NCBI GenBank assembly: GCA_965198655.1
Contig: OZ240668.1
Location: forward strand, 1,860,001 to 1,924,000
Direction of reading: 5' to 3'
From: Lichenicola sp965198655
GTDB taxonomy: Bacteria; Pseudomonadota; Alphaproteobacteria; Acetobacterales; Acetobacteraceae
DNA length: 64,000 bases
The notes beneath the pieces were generated by a model, which saw nothing but the letters and a program-made list of their open reading frames with translations, was not told the DNA's origin and did not search any database. Positions 33,588 through 41,989 of this stretch are shown piece after piece. The position numbers and the translations under genes were made by a program. The number at the start of each line of letters is the position of its first letter. Position 1 is the stretch's first letter.

Positions 33588-34586
33588 ATGGTGCATGGCG
33601 GCCGGCTCCTGGCGGCACGCGCCCTGTTCCCGGACGCGCCCGAGTCGTTCATCGACCTGTCGACCGGCATCAACCCGCATCCGTACGAGCTGCCGGCGCT
33701 GCCACCGGACACGTTCACCCGGCTGCCGGAACCGGAGGACGAGGCGGCGCTGCGCCGGCTGGCCGCCGCCGTCTACGGCGCCGCCTCCGCGGACCAGGTG
33801 GTCGCAGCACCCGGCTCGCAGATCCTGATCTCCCTGCTGCCGAGCGTGCTCGGTTGCCGCGAGGCGGTGGTGCTGGGGCCGACCTACGGCGAGCACGCCG
33901 CGTCCTGGGCCGCGTCCGGCGCCCGTGTCGCGGAGGCGGCGGACGCGGACGCCCTGCTGGCGCAGGTACGGCCGGGCGCGGCGCTCGTGCTGTGCAACCC
34001 CAACAACCCCGACGGGCGGCGCCTGCCGCGGCCGACGCTGGCCGGGCTGGCGGCGCGATGCGCGGCGTCGGGCGCGGTCCTGGTGGTGGACGAGGCGTTC
34101 GCCGACCTGGAGCCGGACGTGCCGCAGGCAGCGTCGCTGCTGCCCTCGCCGGGCCTGGTGGTGCTGCGCTCGTTCGGCAAGACCTACGGGCTGGCCGGGA
34201 TCAGGCTCGGCTTCCTGCTCGCGGACGGGCCGGTGGCGGAGCGGATGAGGACGCTGCTCGGGCCCTGGGCGGTGAGCGGCGTCGCCATCGAAGCGGGGCG
34301 ACGCGCCTTGTCGGACCAGGCGTGGCGCGACCGGTCGGGCCTCCTGCTGCAAGGGGAGGGTGATCGGCTGGACCGCCTGCTGACGGAGGCGGGCCTGACG
34401 CTCGAAGGCGGCACGCGGTTGTTCCGGCTGGCGACGACACCGGATGCCGAGGCGCTGTTCCGGCACCTGGGACGACACGGGCTGCTGGTCCGGCGGTTTC
34501 CTGACCAGCCGGGCCGCCTCCGCTTCGGGCTGCCTCCGGACGACGACGCATGGGAGCGCCTGCACGTCGCGCTGACAACCCGCTGA
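33588..34586 (+). CDS. cobC: Threonine-phosphate decarboxylase (CobC)
   Basis: A PLP aminotransferase-fold enzyme (CobC in aerobic pathway naming, CobD in Salmonella) that makes aminopropanol phosphate for B12. It has 332 residues from ATG 33588. It shows LSTGINPHPY near the start, CNPNNPDGRRLP, VVDEAFADLEP, and the PLP lysine at about 198 in SFGKTYGLAGIRLGF. It diverges from cobD over 28 bases, leaving no room for a cobalamin riboswitch. The frame is open upstream to 33504, but that would overlap cobD. Confidence 0.92.
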   Translation: MVHGGRLLAARALFPDAPESFIDLSTGINPHPYELPALPPDTFTRLPEPEDEAALRRLAAAVYGAASADQVVAAPGSQILISLLPSVLGCREAVVLGPTYGEHAASWAASGARVAEAADADALLAQVRPGAALVLCNPNNPDGRRLPRPTLAGLAARCAASGAVLVVDEAFADLEPDVPQAASLLPSPGLVVLRSFGKTYGLAGIRLGFLLADGPVAERMRTLLGPWAVSGVAIEAGRRALSDQAWRDRSGLLLQGEGDRLDRLLTEAGLTLEGGTRLFRLATTPDAEALFRHLGRHGLLVRRFPDQPGRLRFGLPPDDDAWERLHVALTTR

Positions 34587-34624
34587 CCGGACACCGAGAC
34601 CGGGGCGTGGCCGCGGATGCTGCT

Positions 34625-34645
34625 GCGGCCGGGTGAACCGGCCGC
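34625..34645 (+). terminator. Hairpin downstream of cobC
   Basis: A perfect 8-bp inverted repeat GCGGCCGG / CCGGCCGC with a 5-base loop, 39 bases after the cobC stop. No T-run follows. Confidence 0.5.
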
Positions 34646-35011
34646 GAGCTCGGGGCGCGGAGCGAGGCGGCGCCGGCGGCGGTCGCCCGGAACAGGCGTG
34701 GCCGGCATCCTATAGACCCGAACGCGCACCAGGCTCGCCCAGATGGCGCTCACCCGGGCGACCGAGTTCATCCAGTGGTGGACGCGTATTCGCCTAGGGA
34801 GCGTATCAGCCGCACCCACATGGTGGCGCGATCGCCTGTCAACCGATTCTTATCTTGAGATAAGAGTCGTTTCATGAAATGATAAAGACAATCTGGCATC
34901 TAACGCCTCCTCTTTGAGAAGGCTATTCGTTCGTCCTCGTGTTCTCGCTGTTGCAGGCCAGAAACAATCAGCGGAGACGCCGACTATTCCGGATCCAGGA
35001 CATGAAAGCGC
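34646..35011. other. AT-richer leader upstream of acyltransferase, with palindromes
   Basis: About 365 bases without a gene. GC content falls sharply after about 34840. At 34848-34865 lies a perfect palindrome TCTTATCT-TG-AGATAAGA, and at 34870-34879 a second, TTTCATGAAA. These may be operator or promoter elements for the acyltransferase gene that starts at 35012. No clear spaced -35/-10 pair could be fixed. Confidence 0.45.
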
Positions 35012-36187
35012 ATGAACTCGAGGTCAATTCGTAGTCTGACCGGCATCCGTGGTGTAGCAGCACTTTGGGTGGTGATGCACCATATGTACAGATATATTGC
35101 CGTGCTGCTTGCGACTCCGTCGTTGATGACGTCGAGCGTCCTGATGAACGGCTATCGCGGCGTGGACTTGTTCTTCATCCTGTCCGGCTTCATTCTCATG
35201 CGAGCGCATGGCGACGACTTCGCCACGATCAGAAAGCCCGCGCTGCAGCGATACGTCCTTGCACGGTTCATTCGCATCTACCCGCTGAACACAGCGGTGA
35301 TGCTGGGCATCCTGGTCCTGGTCGTTCTCGCACCGAGCTATGTCGGCTACAGCAGAAGCTATTACAGCGGAAGCGCGTCCTACCGGGCGCATAACCTGTC
35401 CCTGCCGGGCTTCGTGCAAAGTATCCTCTTGGCGCAGAACTGGACGATCGTGAAGTTAGGGGAGTGGAACGTTCCGGCCTGGAGCCTCAGTGCCGAAGTT
35501 CCGGGATATGTCGTTTTTCCTCTGATGGCCCACGCCGTGCTGAAACAGGCCAGCTCCAGGACGTGCATCTTTCTGGCCGTCGCTTCGCTGTCGATCCTCA
35601 CCGCCGTGTCGTTCGTCGCCCACCACGCCTACAACAACTCCACCGGAAGCTTTGGCCTGGTGCGCATGTGCTTTTGTTTCACGGCGGGCGTTCTCATGCA
35701 CCGCGCAGTCGAGCTGATCGGCTTGAGGGGGAAGGATTACGCGTCGGCGGTATCCGTCGCCTCCGTGATCTTTCTTGCCCTGACATTCATGAGCCCGAAG
35801 CTGAGCGTTCTGGAGGTATTCGGTTTCGCGACGTTGATCGCCTCGCTCGCTTACCAGACCGGGCCGGTGAACACGCTGCTTTGCATGCGACCCGTGATGT
35901 GGTTCGGCAAGATATCCTTCTCGCTCTACCTGACGCAGTTCTTCCTTGAGAGCGTCTTTCTATGGAGCGTGTACGGCAAGCTGATCTACCGGACACCGTG
36001 GGTGAACGCATTCGCGCTCCTGCTGTTCGGCGGCGTCTGCATCGCGGTCGCGTGGACCTGCTTTCACCTGGTCGAAAAGCCGTCCCATCGGCTAGGACAG
36101 ATGCTGTTCCGCGTACGCCGGCATCAAGGCCATGCGTCGATCACCGCAGGTTCGTCGGGCGAGAGCATGCTGCCTCGTCCCTTCTAA
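35012..36187 (+). CDS. Acyltransferase 3 family membrane protein
   Basis: A 391-residue protein with about ten membrane segments, OafA/acyltransferase-3 family, expected to O-acylate an exopolysaccharide or lipopolysaccharide. It starts SIRSLTGIRGVAALWVVMHH, with the family 'RGxAALxVxxxH' motif, then GYRGVDLFFILSGFI and YVLARFIRIYPL. The C-terminal part includes WFGKISFSLYLTQFF and FHLVEKPSHR, also typical. Its base composition is clearly less GC-rich than the neighbouring genes, suggesting horizontal acquisition. No polysaccharide cluster is adjacent. Confidence 0.9.
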   Translation: MNSRSIRSLTGIRGVAALWVVMHHMYRYIAVLLATPSLMTSSVLMNGYRGVDLFFILSGFILMRAHGDDFATIRKPALQRYVLARFIRIYPLNTAVMLGILVLVVLAPSYVGYSRSYYSGSASYRAHNLSLPGFVQSILLAQNWTIVKLGEWNVPAWSLSAEVPGYVVFPLMAHAVLKQASSRTCIFLAVASLSILTAVSFVAHHAYNNSTGSFGLVRMCFCFTAGVLMHRAVELIGLRGKDYASAVSVASVIFLALTFMSPKLSVLEVFGFATLIASLAYQTGPVNTLLCMRPVMWFGKISFSLYLTQFFLESVFLWSVYGKLIYRTPWVNAFALLLFGGVCIAVAWTCFHLVEKPSHRLGQMLFRVRRHQGHASITAGSSGESMLPRPF

Positions 36188-36201
36188 GCCGGAGCATGAG
36201 C

Positions 36202-36223
36202 GGTCCCCGCGCTGACGGGGACC
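36202..36223. terminator. Hairpin between convergent genes
   Basis: A perfect 8-bp stem GGTCCCCG / CGGGGACC with a 6-base loop sits between the acyltransferase stop and the stop of the convergent small secreted-protein gene, so it may end both transcripts. Confidence 0.5.
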
Positions 36224-36239
36224 ACGGCGTCCGGATCGG

Positions 36240-36587
36240 CTAGAAGCCGTGCGGCTTCGGCGTATCCTCTCCGGGCCGGACGTTGGTGCCGGGCTTCACC
36301 GGCGCGTCGGGGAGGGGCGCCACCTGGTCCTGGGCCTGGTTGCGGAAGGTGCGCAGGTGCTGGTAGGGCAACACCTTCTGCCGCACCGCCGGGGCGGGCT
36401 GCTCCGGGCTGGTGTTGACCGCGTCGTCCTTGTGCGTGCTGGTATGGCCGGTCACCGCCTGGCCGGAGGTGACCTCGGGGTCCGGCATCGCTCGTCCGCC
36501 CGGCTGCGCCGACACCGCGCCGGCGACGGACAGGCTGGCCAGGACCAGGCAGGACAGGAGGGCAGGGCGTCGAAGGGGACTGGACAC
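36240..36587 (-). CDS. Small secreted protein of unknown function
   Basis: About 115 residues from GTG 36587, with CAGGAG upstream. The N-terminus is a clear signal peptide (RRPALLSCLVLASLSVAGAVSA, shown in part) ending with an Ala-X-Ala site before QPGG. The mature part is polar, rich in Pro, Gly and Gln, with no recognisable domain. A frame open to 36728 is available, but the signal peptide fixes the start here. It lies divergent from holC with about 140 bases between. Probably periplasmic; function unknown. Confidence 0.6.
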   Translation of the reverse strand: MSSPLRRPALLSCLVLASLSVAGAVSAQPGGRAMPDPEVTSGQAVTGHTSTHKDDAVNTSPEQPAPAVRQKVLPYQHLRTFRNQAQDQVAPLPDAPVKPGTNVRPGEDTPKPHGF

Positions 36588-36726
36588 GTGTCGGTGGCTC
36601 CTGAGGCAGCGTGCTCCGTTCGGCTCGCCGCACGATGATGCGAGTTCAACACCAGGCCGTCCGGCGAAGTTCGTCCGGCCTGTCGGATTGTGCCCCTGGG
36701 TCGCGCCTCCGCCCGCGTGCCGCCGC

Positions 36727-37173
36727 ATGACCGAGTTCGGTTTCTACCACCTCACCCGGTCCGGCGCCGAGGAGGCGCTGGCGCCGCTGCTGGGCCGCAC
36801 GCTGCAGGGCGGGCATCGGGCGGTGGTGCGCTGCCGGGACGAGGGAAGGGTGGAGGCGGTCGACGCCGCGCTGTGGCGGATGCCGGAGCCGATCTGGCTT
36901 CCGCACGGCACCAGGCGGATGGGCGAGGCCGCGCTGCAGCCGGTCTGGATCACCGCCGACCCGTTGGTGCCGAACGGGGCGACCTTTCTGTTCCTGCTGG
37001 ACGGGGTGCGGGCAACGGACGCCGACCGGTTCGCGCGCGTGTTCGACCTGTTCGACGGCAACGATGCCGACGCGGTCGCGGCAGCGCGTGCTCGTTGGAC
37101 GGAAGCGAGGAGCCTCGGCCACGCGCCCGCCTACTGGAAGCAGGAGCCGAAGGGCTGGACCCGCGGCGGGTGA
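36727..37173 (+). CDS. holC: DNA polymerase III chi subunit
   Basis: HolC links the clamp loader to single-strand binding protein during replication. It has 148 residues, beginning TEFGFYHLTRSGAEEALAPL, followed by PEPIWLPHGTRRMGEA and TFLFLLDGV...FDGNDADAVAAARARW, the standard chi pattern. ATG 36727 fits the family N-terminus; the frame is open upstream without homology. It usually follows pepA in alphaproteobacteria, but not here. Confidence 0.93.
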   Translation: MTEFGFYHLTRSGAEEALAPLLGRTLQGGHRAVVRCRDEGRVEAVDAALWRMPEPIWLPHGTRRMGEAALQPVWITADPLVPNGATFLFLLDGVRATDADRFARVFDLFDGNDADAVAAARARWTEARSLGHAPAYWKQEPKGWTRGG

Positions 37174-37280
37174 CGTTGTCGGCGCGAGGCCGTCGTGGCG
37201 CGGCTGACGGCGCCGCCTCCTGGCAACCGGACCCGCTCCGCGCGGTTGACTTGGCCGAACCGGAACAAGGGATCAGCACC

Positions 37281-37457
37281 ATGGCCGAGAAGCCGACCAC
37301 CCACGCCGACAAGGACCAGCCCGCCGGACCAGCCCCCGCCGCCGATCCCCACCTGAACGGGCCGGGCATGACCAACGGCATTCCCGACGGGAACACCGAC
37401 GACGCGTCCGCCAGCCCGACCTCCGACCGCAGCGTGGCGGAGAACGCCGGGAAGTGA
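37281..37457 (+). CDS. Small hydrophilic protein of unknown function
   Basis: A 58-codon gene with AAGGGATCAGCACC before the ATG. The product is wholly hydrophilic, rich in Asp, Pro, Ala and Ser (EKPTTHADKDQPAG... DGNTDDASASPTSDRS), with no cysteine and no aromatic residue, and is probably disordered. Its stop overlaps the GTG start of the aldo/keto reductase by 4 bases. No family recognised. Confidence 0.5.
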   Translation: MAEKPTTHADKDQPAGPAPAADPHLNGPGMTNGIPDGNTDDASASPTSDRSVAENAGK

Positions 37458-38311
37458 CCGGTCCGGATCCGGCACCTCGTCCGGTCAGGCTGCCGGACGG
37501 AAGCCACGTCCCCAGCCTGGGGCAGGGCACCTGGCGCATGGGCGAGGACCGGTCCCGGCGACGCGCCGAGCTCGACAGCCTACGCGCCGGCATCGAGCTC
37601 GGCATGACGCTGATCGACACCGCCGAGATGTACGGCGACGGCGCCGCCGAGTCCCTGGTGGGGGAGGCGATCGCTGGGCAGCGCGACCGCGTCACGCTGG
37701 TGACCAAGGTGCTGCCCGGCAACGCGTCCCGCGCCGGGATCCCTAAGGCGTGCCGGGCCAGCCTGCGCCGCCTCGGCGTCGAGCGGATCGACATCTACCT
37801 GCTGCACTGGCGCGGCGGGACGGCGCTCGCCGAGACGATCGAGGCGTTCGAGGTCCTGCGCGAACAGGGGCTGATCCGGGAATGGGGGGTGTCGAACTTC
37901 GACGTGGACGACATGACCGAGTTCGGCGGCATCGCCCGCCCGCGCGGCTGCGCCACCAACCAGGTGCTCTACAACCTCGAGCATCGCGGAATCGAGCACG
38001 ACCTGCTGCCTTACTCGGTGCGACAGGGCATCCCGCTGATGGCGTACTCGCCGGTCGGGCAGGGCGGCCGGCTGCTGCGGCATCCGGTGCTGGTCCGCGT
38101 CGCCCGGCGCCTCGGCGTGATGCCGGCCCAGCTCGCGCTCGCCTGGACCCTGCGGCTGCCCAACGTCATCAGCATCCCGAAGGCGGGCGACGTGGCCCAT
38201 GCGCGCGAGAACGCCGCCGTCGCGTCGCTGGCGCTCCGCCCCGAGGACCTAGCCGAGCTGGACCAGGGGTTCCCGCCGCCGCACGCCAAGGTACCGCTCG
38301 CCATGCTGTGA
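37454..38311 (+). CDS. Aldo/keto reductase
   Basis: A monomeric NADPH-dependent TIM-barrel oxidoreductase of 285 residues. The catalytic tetrad is visible as Asp and Tyr in LIDTAEMYGDG, Lys in LVTKVLPG and His in YLLHWRGG. Other marks are GVSNFDVDDM and SIPKAG for cofactor binding. It resembles the YeaE-type group. It starts at GTG 37454 within the stop of the small gene before it. A repeat copy follows. Confidence 0.92.
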   Translation: MTGPDPAPRPVRLPDGSHVPSLGQGTWRMGEDRSRRRAELDSLRAGIELGMTLIDTAEMYGDGAAESLVGEAIAGQRDRVTLVTKVLPGNASRAGIPKACRASLRRLGVERIDIYLLHWRGGTALAETIEAFEVLREQGLIREWGVSNFDVDDMTEFGGIARPRGCATNQVLYNLEHRGIEHDLLPYSVRQGIPLMAYSPVGQGGRLLRHPVLVRVARRLGVMPAQLALAWTLRLPNVISIPKAGDVAHARENAAVASLALRPEDLAELDQGFPPPHAKVPLAML

Positions 38312-38339
38312 CATGAGGGTTGTTTTGGGCCCCTTGGTC

Positions 38340-38476
38340 GGCCAGGAAGCCAAGGCCAGGGCTCTGCCCTGGACCCGCTGGGGCCTCAGGCCCCAGACCC
38401 CTTTTCTTTAAGAATCGGGTTTGAAGGGCTTCGCCCTTCATGGGGTCCAGGGGCGACGCCCCTGGCCTTCGCCGCC
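38340..38476. repeat. Multi-hairpin intergenic repeat, copy 4 (inverted)
   Basis: Full-length copy on the opposite strand to that at 6806, bounded by GGCCAGGAAGCCAAGGCC and CCTGGCCTTCGCC. Stems are CCAGGGC/GCCCTGG, TGGGGCC/GGCCCCA, GAAGGGC/GCCCTTC and CCAGGGGC/GCCCCTGG. It lies after the aldo/keto reductase and about 120 bases before the hydrogenase-like operon, so it separates two transcription units. Confidence 0.85.
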
Positions 38477-38598
38477 TGCCGGATTACTCAACCGTGTAGA
38501 CGAGCCGGGGGACCCAGCCGGTACGGGACTGGCCGGGGTGACGCGGCAGCGCTAGCCTCCATGCGGTCGCGACCCCAGCCTGACGCAGGAGGCCAGCC

Positions 38599-40509
38599 TT
38601 GAGCCTTCTGATCCTGATCGGGCTGGTGCTGGTGCTGGCCGGCCTCGCCGCGTCCGGAGCCGCGTCGTATCTCCGCCGTCGTCCGGCGCCCGCCTCCGGG
38701 TCGTTCTCCGCGCTGCTGCCGATGCTCGGCGCCGCCTTGTCGCTCCTGGCCGTGCTGGACGGTGGAACCTCCGCGCTGCCGGTGCCGACCGGCTTCGCGG
38801 GCGGCGGCATCCAGATGGACCAGGTGTCCGCCGTCTTCCTGCTGCTCGGCTTCGTCGTGGCCGGCTTCGTCGAGGCGGCGGTCCGGCTCCCGACGCCGCG
38901 CGACCGTGGCCGGTTGCGGCTGTGCTTGTCCGGCTTCGTGCTGACCATGCTGTCCGGGGACGCGTTCCTGCTGGCGCTTGGCGGCACCCTGACGATCGCG
39001 GTTCTCGGCGGCAGCGCCGGCGGCCTCGGCACCGGACGCGTTCCGATGTCGTCCGCCGCCGCCCTGCTCGGCGCTTGCACCCTGCTGCTCGGCGCCGCCG
39101 CCCCGTCCGCCCTGCCCCTGGCCGACGCGAGCTTCGCCCGGCTACGCGGCGGCGGCCAGCCGGTGCTCGCCGGCTCGGTGTTGTTCCCGCTGCTGGCGAT
39201 CGCCGCCGCGACGCCCCTGCTCGGGATCTGGCCCTGCCAGAACTGGCACCGGCGGCTGCATGCGGTGGCGCCGCCCTGGGCGCCGGCGCTGTCGACCCTG
39301 CTCGGCGTGTTCCTGCTCCTGCGCCTCCTTCTCGACCTGCCGGGCACGGCGCTGCCGGCCGGCCCGGGCGCCGTGCTGGTCCTGATCGGCGCGGCAGGCG
39401 GGCTGCGGGCCGGGATCGCCGCGATGGGATGCAACCGGCTCGGTCCCGCGGTCGGATGGCTGGCAACGGTGCCGACCGCCTTCATGGCGGCGGCGGTCGG
39501 GTGCTGCCTCCTCGCGCGGGCCGTGGACCTGCCGGCGCTGGCCGGCGCCGCGCTGGACGCGACCCTGCTGCTGCTGCCGACGCAGGTTCTGGTCGGGGTC
39601 GGCGCGCTGGTGCTGGCGCGGGCGATGGAGGCGGAAGCGGGAGCCGGGACGCTCAAACGGCTCGGCGGGCTGTCGCAGTCGATGCCGCGCGCCTCGCTGT
39701 TGGCCGGCGCCTGTGCGGCGATGCTCGGGTGCTTGTTCCCGGCCGGCGCCTTTATTGGGCTGTGGCTGCTGCTGCAGGACGCGTTGGCGATGGCCCGGCT
39801 AGGCGGCTGGCTCGCCCTGCTGATGCCGGTCGCCGTGCTGGCCCTCGCGATGTCGGCCGCCTTGTGCCTGGCAGGCTGGCTGCGCCTCGCCTCAGTCACG
39901 GTGCTCGGGCGGCCGCGCACGCCGCGCGGCGCCGCGGCGCTGGACGTCGCGCCGACGCTGGTGCGCGCGCTGTGCGCGCTGCTGGCGGCGCCGCTGCTGG
40001 TCGGGCTGCTGCCGGGGGCGTGGTTGCGCCTGCTGGCGCCGCTGCGGTCCGCGCTGGCCGCCGCCGGCGACCTTCCGGCGTTCCGGCTGCTGTCCCCGGG
40101 CGGCACCGCGAGCCTATCGCCGGCGCCGCTGCTCCTGCTCGGGCTGCTGGGGGTGTGGCTGCCGGGACGGGTCCGGCGCCTGCTGCCGGAGCGGCCGGTG
40201 CGCTATGCCCCGCCCTGGGAGGGTGGCGCCCCACCGCCGCCGCCCTGGCTGCCGTTCGGCGACCCCTTGACGCAGGTCGGCGCCGCGGCGCTGCCGCAGG
40301 CGCTCCTCCTGGCGCTCGACGGCATGACCTGGCAGGAGCGCGCGAGCGAGGCGAGGCGGTGGGTGCGGCGACAACTGCGTCACGCCATCGCGTCGTCGCG
40401 ACGCGCCGGAACCACCACCACCGGCCTGCTGCGCCAACACAGCGGCGTGCTGAGCGTGGCGCTGCTCGCGGCGGTGCTGGCATGGTCGGTCCGACATCCC
40501 ATGTCATGA
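38599..40509 (+). CDS. HyfB/NuoL-like antiporter subunit of NiFe-less hydrogenase-like complex
   Basis: A 636-residue protein with about fifteen membrane segments, in the position of HyfB, the first antiporter-like subunit of hydrogenase-4 complexes. It has a TTG start after a strong AGGAGG. The family is recognisable from the C-terminal part, LKRLGGLSQSMPRASLLAGA, and from overall layout. The normally conserved Glu of the 'FxGWELM' segment appears to be lost (LALGGTLTIAVLGG), and the 'PDAHPEAP' loop is altered. It may not pump protons in the usual way. It opens a six-gene operon in which each gene overlaps the next by 4 bases. Confidence 0.75.
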   Translation: MSLLILIGLVLVLAGLAASGAASYLRRRPAPASGSFSALLPMLGAALSLLAVLDGGTSALPVPTGFAGGGIQMDQVSAVFLLLGFVVAGFVEAAVRLPTPRDRGRLRLCLSGFVLTMLSGDAFLLALGGTLTIAVLGGSAGGLGTGRVPMSSAAALLGACTLLLGAAAPSALPLADASFARLRGGGQPVLAGSVLFPLLAIAAATPLLGIWPCQNWHRRLHAVAPPWAPALSTLLGVFLLLRLLLDLPGTALPAGPGAVLVLIGAAGGLRAGIAAMGCNRLGPAVGWLATVPTAFMAAAVGCCLLARAVDLPALAGAALDATLLLLPTQVLVGVGALVLARAMEAEAGAGTLKRLGGLSQSMPRASLLAGACAAMLGCLFPAGAFIGLWLLLQDALAMARLGGWLALLMPVAVLALAMSAALCLAGWLRLASVTVLGRPRTPRGAAALDVAPTLVRALCALLAAPLLVGLLPGAWLRLLAPLRSALAAAGDLPAFRLLSPGGTASLSPAPLLLLGLLGVWLPGRVRRLLPERPVRYAPPWEGGAPPPPPWLPFGDPLTQVGAAALPQALLLALDGMTWQERASEARRWVRRQLRHAIASSRRAGTTTTGLLRQHSGVLSVALLAAVLAWSVRHPMS

Positions 40510-41426
40510 GCCTGCTGCCCGCCTTGCTGCTGGGAATCGCCGCCCTGCTGCTGCACCTGGCGCTGACGGTGGCGGTGGCGCCGCTGCTGCCGCCGCTCGC
40601 CGACGGCGTGGCCGACCTGATGAGCGGGCGCCGCCGGACCGGTCCGGGCATGGCGGCCGAGATGGCGCGGTCATGGCGCAGCCTGCTCGCCCTGATGCAA
40701 AAGCAGCCGATCCGCACCGGCGGCGGGTCGCGGTTGTCGGCCTTGTCGCCGTCGTTGTCGTTGTCGGCCGCCGTGTCGGCGGCGGCGTTCGTGCCCTCCT
40801 TCGCGTCCGGACTGCCGACCGCGCCCTGGGCCGACCTTCTGACAGTCCTGGTGCTGCTGGCCTCCGGCCGGGTCGTGCTGCTGCTAGGCGCCTGGGACGC
40901 GGGCGTGGCGGCGCCCGGCCTCGGTGCGATGTCCGCCACGGTCGGGCTGCTGTTCGCCGTGCCTGGTGCGGCACTCGGCATCGTGGCGTTGTCCTCGGCC
41001 GCCGGCGGCACCGGGCTGTCCCGGCTGCTGTCAGACCTGCCTCCGGGTGCCGGGCTGCTGCCGGCCGCCTGCCTGGGATTGGCGGCGCTGTCCGCCGGAG
41101 GCGGCGAGGCGGCGCTGTGCGAGCAGCTTTCCGGGCCGGACCTGTCGTTGTTCCGGCTGCAATCGGCGCTGCAGGCGGTGGTCTGGATCGACCTGCTCAC
41201 GGCGCTGCTGCTGCCGGGCACGGTGGCCGTGGCGCAGTCCGGGCCGCTGCACTGGCTGCTCGGCCTGTCGTTCTGGGCGCTGCGGCTGCTCGCCGGCGGC
41301 GTCGTGCTGGGCGGGATGCGCGGCCTGGCCGCGACCGCGACGGCGCGGCGCCGGTTGGCCGGGCTGTCGGTGCTGCTCGGGCTGCTGGCGCCGCTGCTGT
41401 CCCTGGTCGGACATCGCGCCGGATGA
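40506..41426 (+). CDS. HyfC/NuoH-like membrane subunit
   Basis: A 306-residue protein with about eight membrane segments, corresponding to HyfC or NuoH, which anchors the peripheral arm and lines the quinone or proton path in related complexes. The cytoplasmic loop with MSGRRRTGPGMAAEMARSWRS and LLALMQKQPIRTGGGS matches the HyfC-type 'GRRGPG...LLKLLxKEP' region. The ATG overlaps the stop of the previous gene by 4 bases and its own stop overlaps the next start by 4, so translation is coupled. Assignment rests on loop motif and gene order. Confidence 0.75.
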   Translation: MSLLPALLLGIAALLLHLALTVAVAPLLPPLADGVADLMSGRRRTGPGMAAEMARSWRSLLALMQKQPIRTGGGSRLSALSPSLSLSAAVSAAAFVPSFASGLPTAPWADLLTVLVLLASGRVVLLLGAWDAGVAAPGLGAMSATVGLLFAVPGAALGIVALSSAAGGTGLSRLLSDLPPGAGLLPAACLGLAALSAGGGEAALCEQLSGPDLSLFRLQSALQAVVWIDLLTALLLPGTVAVAQSGPLHWLLGLSFWALRLLAGGVVLGGMRGLAATATARRRLAGLSVLLGLLAPLLSLVGHRAG

Positions 41427-41989
41427 GCCTGCTGCTGCCGGACTGCCTGCTGGTCCTGTCCCTCCTGTTCGTGCGTCCGGTGGTCGACCACGAGTGGCCG
41501 CGCCGTCTGGCGCTGCACGCGCTGTCGTTATCGGGCTGCCTGGCGGCTGCGTGGCTCGCCGCCGGCGGCGGTGCACCCGGGGCGCGGTGCCTGGTCGGGC
41601 TGTTGGCCTCGCTGCTGCAGCTCGGCGGGCAGGTGGTCCTGCTCCGCCGCGGCGTGGCCGCGATCCCCCGTCGGCCGGGACCGGGCGGAGCGGCCTCCCT
41701 GCTGGCCGGCCTGGCTCTGGTGGCGCTGGCGGTCCGGGCCGTGCCCGACCTCGCGGCGCCGCACGGGCTGCTGCGGATCTGCGTCGCCGCCACCCTGACC
41801 GGACTCCTGGGCGCGGCCGTGGCCGGTTCGACGGTCGGCCGGATCGGCTCCCTGCTGCTGATCGGCGACGCGCTGATCCTGGCCGCCTGCTCCCTGCCGG
41901 GAACCGACGCCCTGGCCCTGTGCACGATCCTCCTGGGGCAGGCCGGCCTGCTGTGCGCCCTGGTCCGGACGCGGCCGGCCACGTCGTGA
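41423..41989 (+). CDS. HyfE-like membrane subunit
   Basis: A 188-residue protein with six or seven membrane segments, matching the position and hydrophobic layout of HyfE of hydrogenase-4, which resembles NuoK joined to part of a NuoJ-like region. Segments include LLPDCLLVLSLLFVRPVV, SLSGCLAAAWLAAGG and GSLLLIGDALILAAC. It overlaps both neighbours by 4 bases. On sequence alone the family assignment would be weak; gene order makes it likely. Confidence 0.7.
   Translation: MSLLLPDCLLVLSLLFVRPVVDHEWPRRLALHALSLSGCLAAAWLAAGGGAPGARCLVGLLASLLQLGGQVVLLRRGVAAIPRRPGPGGAASLLAGLALVALAVRAVPDLAAPHGLLRICVAATLTGLLGAAVAGSTVGRIGSLLLIGDALILAACSLPGTDALALCTILLGQAGLLCALVRTRPATS

Noticed and set aside
33541..33590. 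Cobalamin riboswitch before the bluB/cobD/cobC genes
   Set aside because: Only 28 bases separate the two divergent starts, too short for the aptamer; no B12-box-like sequence was seen nearby.
38169..38441. Recurring short peptide with 'DPMKGEALQT' in several intergenic regions
   Set aside because: It is only the translation of one strand of the multi-hairpin repeat, present wherever a copy happens to be open; not a protein family.
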